Shown piece by piece: positions 5,291 to 6,889 of a stretch of DNA of 6,889 nucleotides. Made by a program: the position numbers and the translations under genes. The DNA comes from an uncultured Oscillospiraceae bacterium (lineage in GTDB: Bacteria > Bacillota > Clostridia > Oscillospirales > Acutalibacteraceae): positions 1 through 6,889 of the forward strand of contig URNF01000112.1 of assembly GCA_900549155.1 (NCBI GenBank), given 5' to 3'. How positions within the stretch are numbered: the stretch's first letter is position 1; every line of letters starts with the position of its first letter. Below the pieces are notes generated by a model. The model saw only the letters and a program-made list of their open reading frames with translations. It was not told where the DNA came from and did no database searches.

Positions 5291-6889
5291 TTAGTCCACT
5301 TTCGTGATCTTGAAAACCTTGTCCTCAAAGTCGTTTGCGCAGGGGATCGCCATGCCCGCATTCATCAGCACATCGCCGCCCGCGTTAAATTTCACGCCGC
5401 CGTGGATCTCGTCCACATAGTAGGTGGCGTTGGGGTCAAGACCCGTGAGCTTTATCTTGCGGTGCCAATAGGGGATGCGCAGCTTCTGCACATAGGTCAG
5501 AAGCGCCTCGGTCTTTTCCTTGTTCACGAACATCCAGCAGCAGCTGTTTTCCGTGAACGGATCGACGATGCGGAAAAAGTCGCCGTTCATGACAAGCGGC
5601 TGGATGCTGTGATAAAACGCCGTCTGATCCGCGATGGAAGCGCGCTCCTGCTCGGAAAGGCTCAGCGGATTCAGCTCATAGCCGAAGATGGCGCTCATCG
5701 CCACCGCCGCGCGCGTTCTGAACGGGGTGACGCGCCCGACCTGATGGTTCGGGCAGGCGGACACGTGTGCCGTCATTGCCTGCGGCGGATAGACAAGCGA
5801 CGTGCCGTATTGAATTTTCAGGCGCTCGATGGCGTCACTGTCGTCGCTCGTCCAGATCTGCGGATCATAATAGAGCATGCCCATGTCGAAGCGTCCGCCG
5901 CCGCCGGAGCAGCCCTCAAACAGCACGTCGGGGAACGTCTCGGTCAGATGTCCCAGGAGCTTGTAGAGGTTGAGGACATAGCGGTGGAAGATCTCCGGCT
6001 GCCGATCGGCGGGGAGATTGGCGGAATAGGCATCGGTGAAGTGGCGGTTCATGTCCCACTTGACATAGGAAATGCGATAGGTGCCGAGGATGTCGCCGAT
6101 GACCTTTTCGAGATACTGCTCCACATCGTCGCGGGACAGGTCGAGGATGAGCTGGTGTCTGCCGCGGCAATAGGGTCTGCCCTCCAGCCGCATGCACCAA
6201 TCGGGATGTGCGCGATAGAGGTCGCTGTCCTCGGAGATCATTTCCGGCTCAAACCAAATGCCGAAGGTCATGCCCTGCGCCTCGCACTTTTCGATGAGCG
6301 GGGTCAGCCCGTGCGGCAGCTTGTTTTTGTCCACAAACCAGTCGCCGAGCGAGGAGCGGTCGTTGTCGCGGTGACCGAACCAGCCGTCGTCGAGAACGAA
6401 GGTGTCGATGCCGAGTCCGTCACAGCTGCCGATCAGCTCCAGCAGCTTTTCTTCGTTGAAATTGAAATAGGTCGCTTCCCAGTTGTTGATGACGATGGGG
6501 CGGGGCGCGTTGCGGAATTTGGTGTGCCCGAGGTGATATTTGATCGCGTTGTGGAAGTTCTGTGACATGGTGTTCAGTCCCGTTGCGGAATAGGTCAGCA
6601 CCGCTTCGGGTGTCACAAAGCTGTCGCCATCTTTCAGCTTCCAGCGGAAATCGGCGGGATGAATACCGATCTGCAGTCGGATGGCATCCTGATAGTTCAC
6701 ATCCGCCTGGGCGATGAAGTTGCCGCTGTAGATGAGGGCAGCACCGTATACCTCGCCCGCCGTCTCGGTCGTTTCGGGAGCGGCAAGGGCGATGAAGGGA
6801 TTGTGGAAATGGCTCGATGTGCCGCGACGGCTGCCCACCGACTGCGTGCCGTGCCGCAGCGGCTCGCGGCAGATCTGCCGCTCATAGCA
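5291..6889 (-). CDS. Alpha-galactosidase, GH36 family (5' end outside the window)
   Basis: A glycoside hydrolase that removes alpha-1,6-linked galactose from melibiose, raffinose, stachyose or galactomannan. The frame is open to the window edge, giving 533 codons including the last visible ones; about 200 N-terminal residues of a usual 720-750 are missing, so the internal GTG at 6838 is not the true start. Numbered from that codon, family motifs are NNWEATYF (118-125), LDDGWFGHR (149-157), GIWFEPEM (193-200), the nucleophile loop YVKWDMNRH (258-266, Asp262), FEGCSGGGGRFD (307-318) and the acid/base loop WTSDDSDAI (329-337, probably Asp332). All catalytic motifs are intact. The CSGGGGRFD form suits the tetrameric bacterial GH36 group. 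Cellular location cannot be judged because the N-terminus is missing, but this group is usually cytosolic. A strong terminator follows immediately, so it is the last gene of its unit. Confidence 0.94.
   Translation of the reverse strand, partial: CYERQICREPLRHGTQSVGSRRGTSSHFHNPFIALAAPETTETAGEVYGAALIYSGNFIAQADVNYQDAIRLQIGIHPADFRWKLKDGDSFVTPEAVLTYSATGLNTMSQNFHNAIKYHLGHTKFRNAPRPIVINNWEATYFNFNEEKLLELIGSCDGLGIDTFVLDDGWFGHRDNDRSSLGDWFVDKNKLPHGLTPLIEKCEAQGMTFGIWFEPEMISEDSDLYRAHPDWCMRLEGRPYCRGRHQLILDLSRDDVEQYLEKVIGDILGTYRISYVKWDMNRHFTDAYSANLPADRQPEIFHRYVLNLYKLLGHLTETFPDVLFEGCSGGGGRFDMGMLYYDPQIWTSDDSDAIERLKIQYGTSLVYPPQAMTAHVSACPNHQVGRVTPFRTRAAVAMSAIFGYELNPLSLSEQERASIADQTAFYHSIQPLVMNGDFFRIVDPFTENSCCWMFVNKEKTEALLTYVQKLRIPYWHRKIKLTGLDPNATYYVDEIHGGVKFNAGGDVLMNAGMAIPCANDFEDKVFKITKVD

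Noticed and set aside
5249..6565. A 438-codon plus-strand open frame antisense to the alpha-galactosidase gene
   Set aside because: The minus strand here encodes every GH36 catalytic motif. The antisense translation is low-complexity, rich in Val, Ala, Arg and His with no family motif, as expected from mirrored codon bias in a GC-rich gene, and its start codon lies next to the terminator hairpin.
6836..6838. GTG at 6838 as the start of the alpha-galactosidase
   Set aside because: The frame continues upstream to the window edge with conserved GH36 sequence, and the protein would lack its N-terminal domain; the true start is outside the window.

Overview
The window looks like a piece of chromosome from a fairly GC-rich, low-branching Firmicute of the class Clostridia, probably a gut anaerobe of the Oscillospiraceae/Ruminococcaceae type. 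This is inferred from the gene set (YerC, a PgcA-type phosphohexomutase, type III pantothenate kinase, an ECF S component, a cytosolic-looking M14 peptidase and a GH36 alpha-galactosidase), from strong AGGAGG-type ribosome binding sites and from TTGACA/TATACT-type promoters. No rRNA, tRNA, CRISPR array, insertion sequence or phage gene is visible.

Layout. Positions 1-372 (+) hold the last codons of an unidentified gene and yerC, a small TrpR-superfamily regulator, 13 nt apart. A clear promoter (399-427) then drives a phosphoglucomutase/phosphomannomutase gene (456-2174, +), which ends at a strong bidirectional terminator (2185-2221) shared with a converging Nudix hydrolase (2226-2771, -). The Nudix gene and an M14 metallopeptidase (2848-3750, +) diverge from a gap of about 76 bp in which I see no convincing promoter. 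The M14 gene collides tail to tail with an ECF transporter S component (3745-4335, -): the two share the palindrome TTATAA, which supplies TAA stops on both strands. Upstream of the S component on the same strand is coaX (4439-5206, -), with its own strong promoter. Next comes a 16-bp bidirectional hairpin and the 3' three-quarters of a GH36 alpha-galactosidase gene (5291-6889, -) that runs off the window.

How the genes may work together. coaX and the S-component gene form a plausible pantothenate uptake and trapping pair: the S component would bind the vitamin and CoaX would phosphorylate it as the first step of CoA synthesis. The alpha-galactosidase frees galactose from raffinose-type sugars; galactose metabolism yields glucose-1-phosphate, which the phosphoglucomutase can convert to glucose-6-phosphate. 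That link is metabolic only, since the genes are in separate transcription units. The M14 enzyme and the Nudix hydrolase look like housekeeping recycling enzymes.

I found no clearly new multi-gene system. The most unusual signal is transcriptional architecture. The M14/ECF-S collision leaves no room for a terminator between the genes, while a good plus-strand terminator hairpin lies about 600 nt further on (4351-4379), just beyond the 5' end of the ECF-S gene. This would give the M14 mRNA a long 3' tail antisense to the whole transporter gene. A second notable site is at 5250-5288, where the alpha-galactosidase terminator's T tract shares bases with the coaX -35 box. All codon-level statements come from reading the sequence; family assignments are from memory of motifs, not from database searches.
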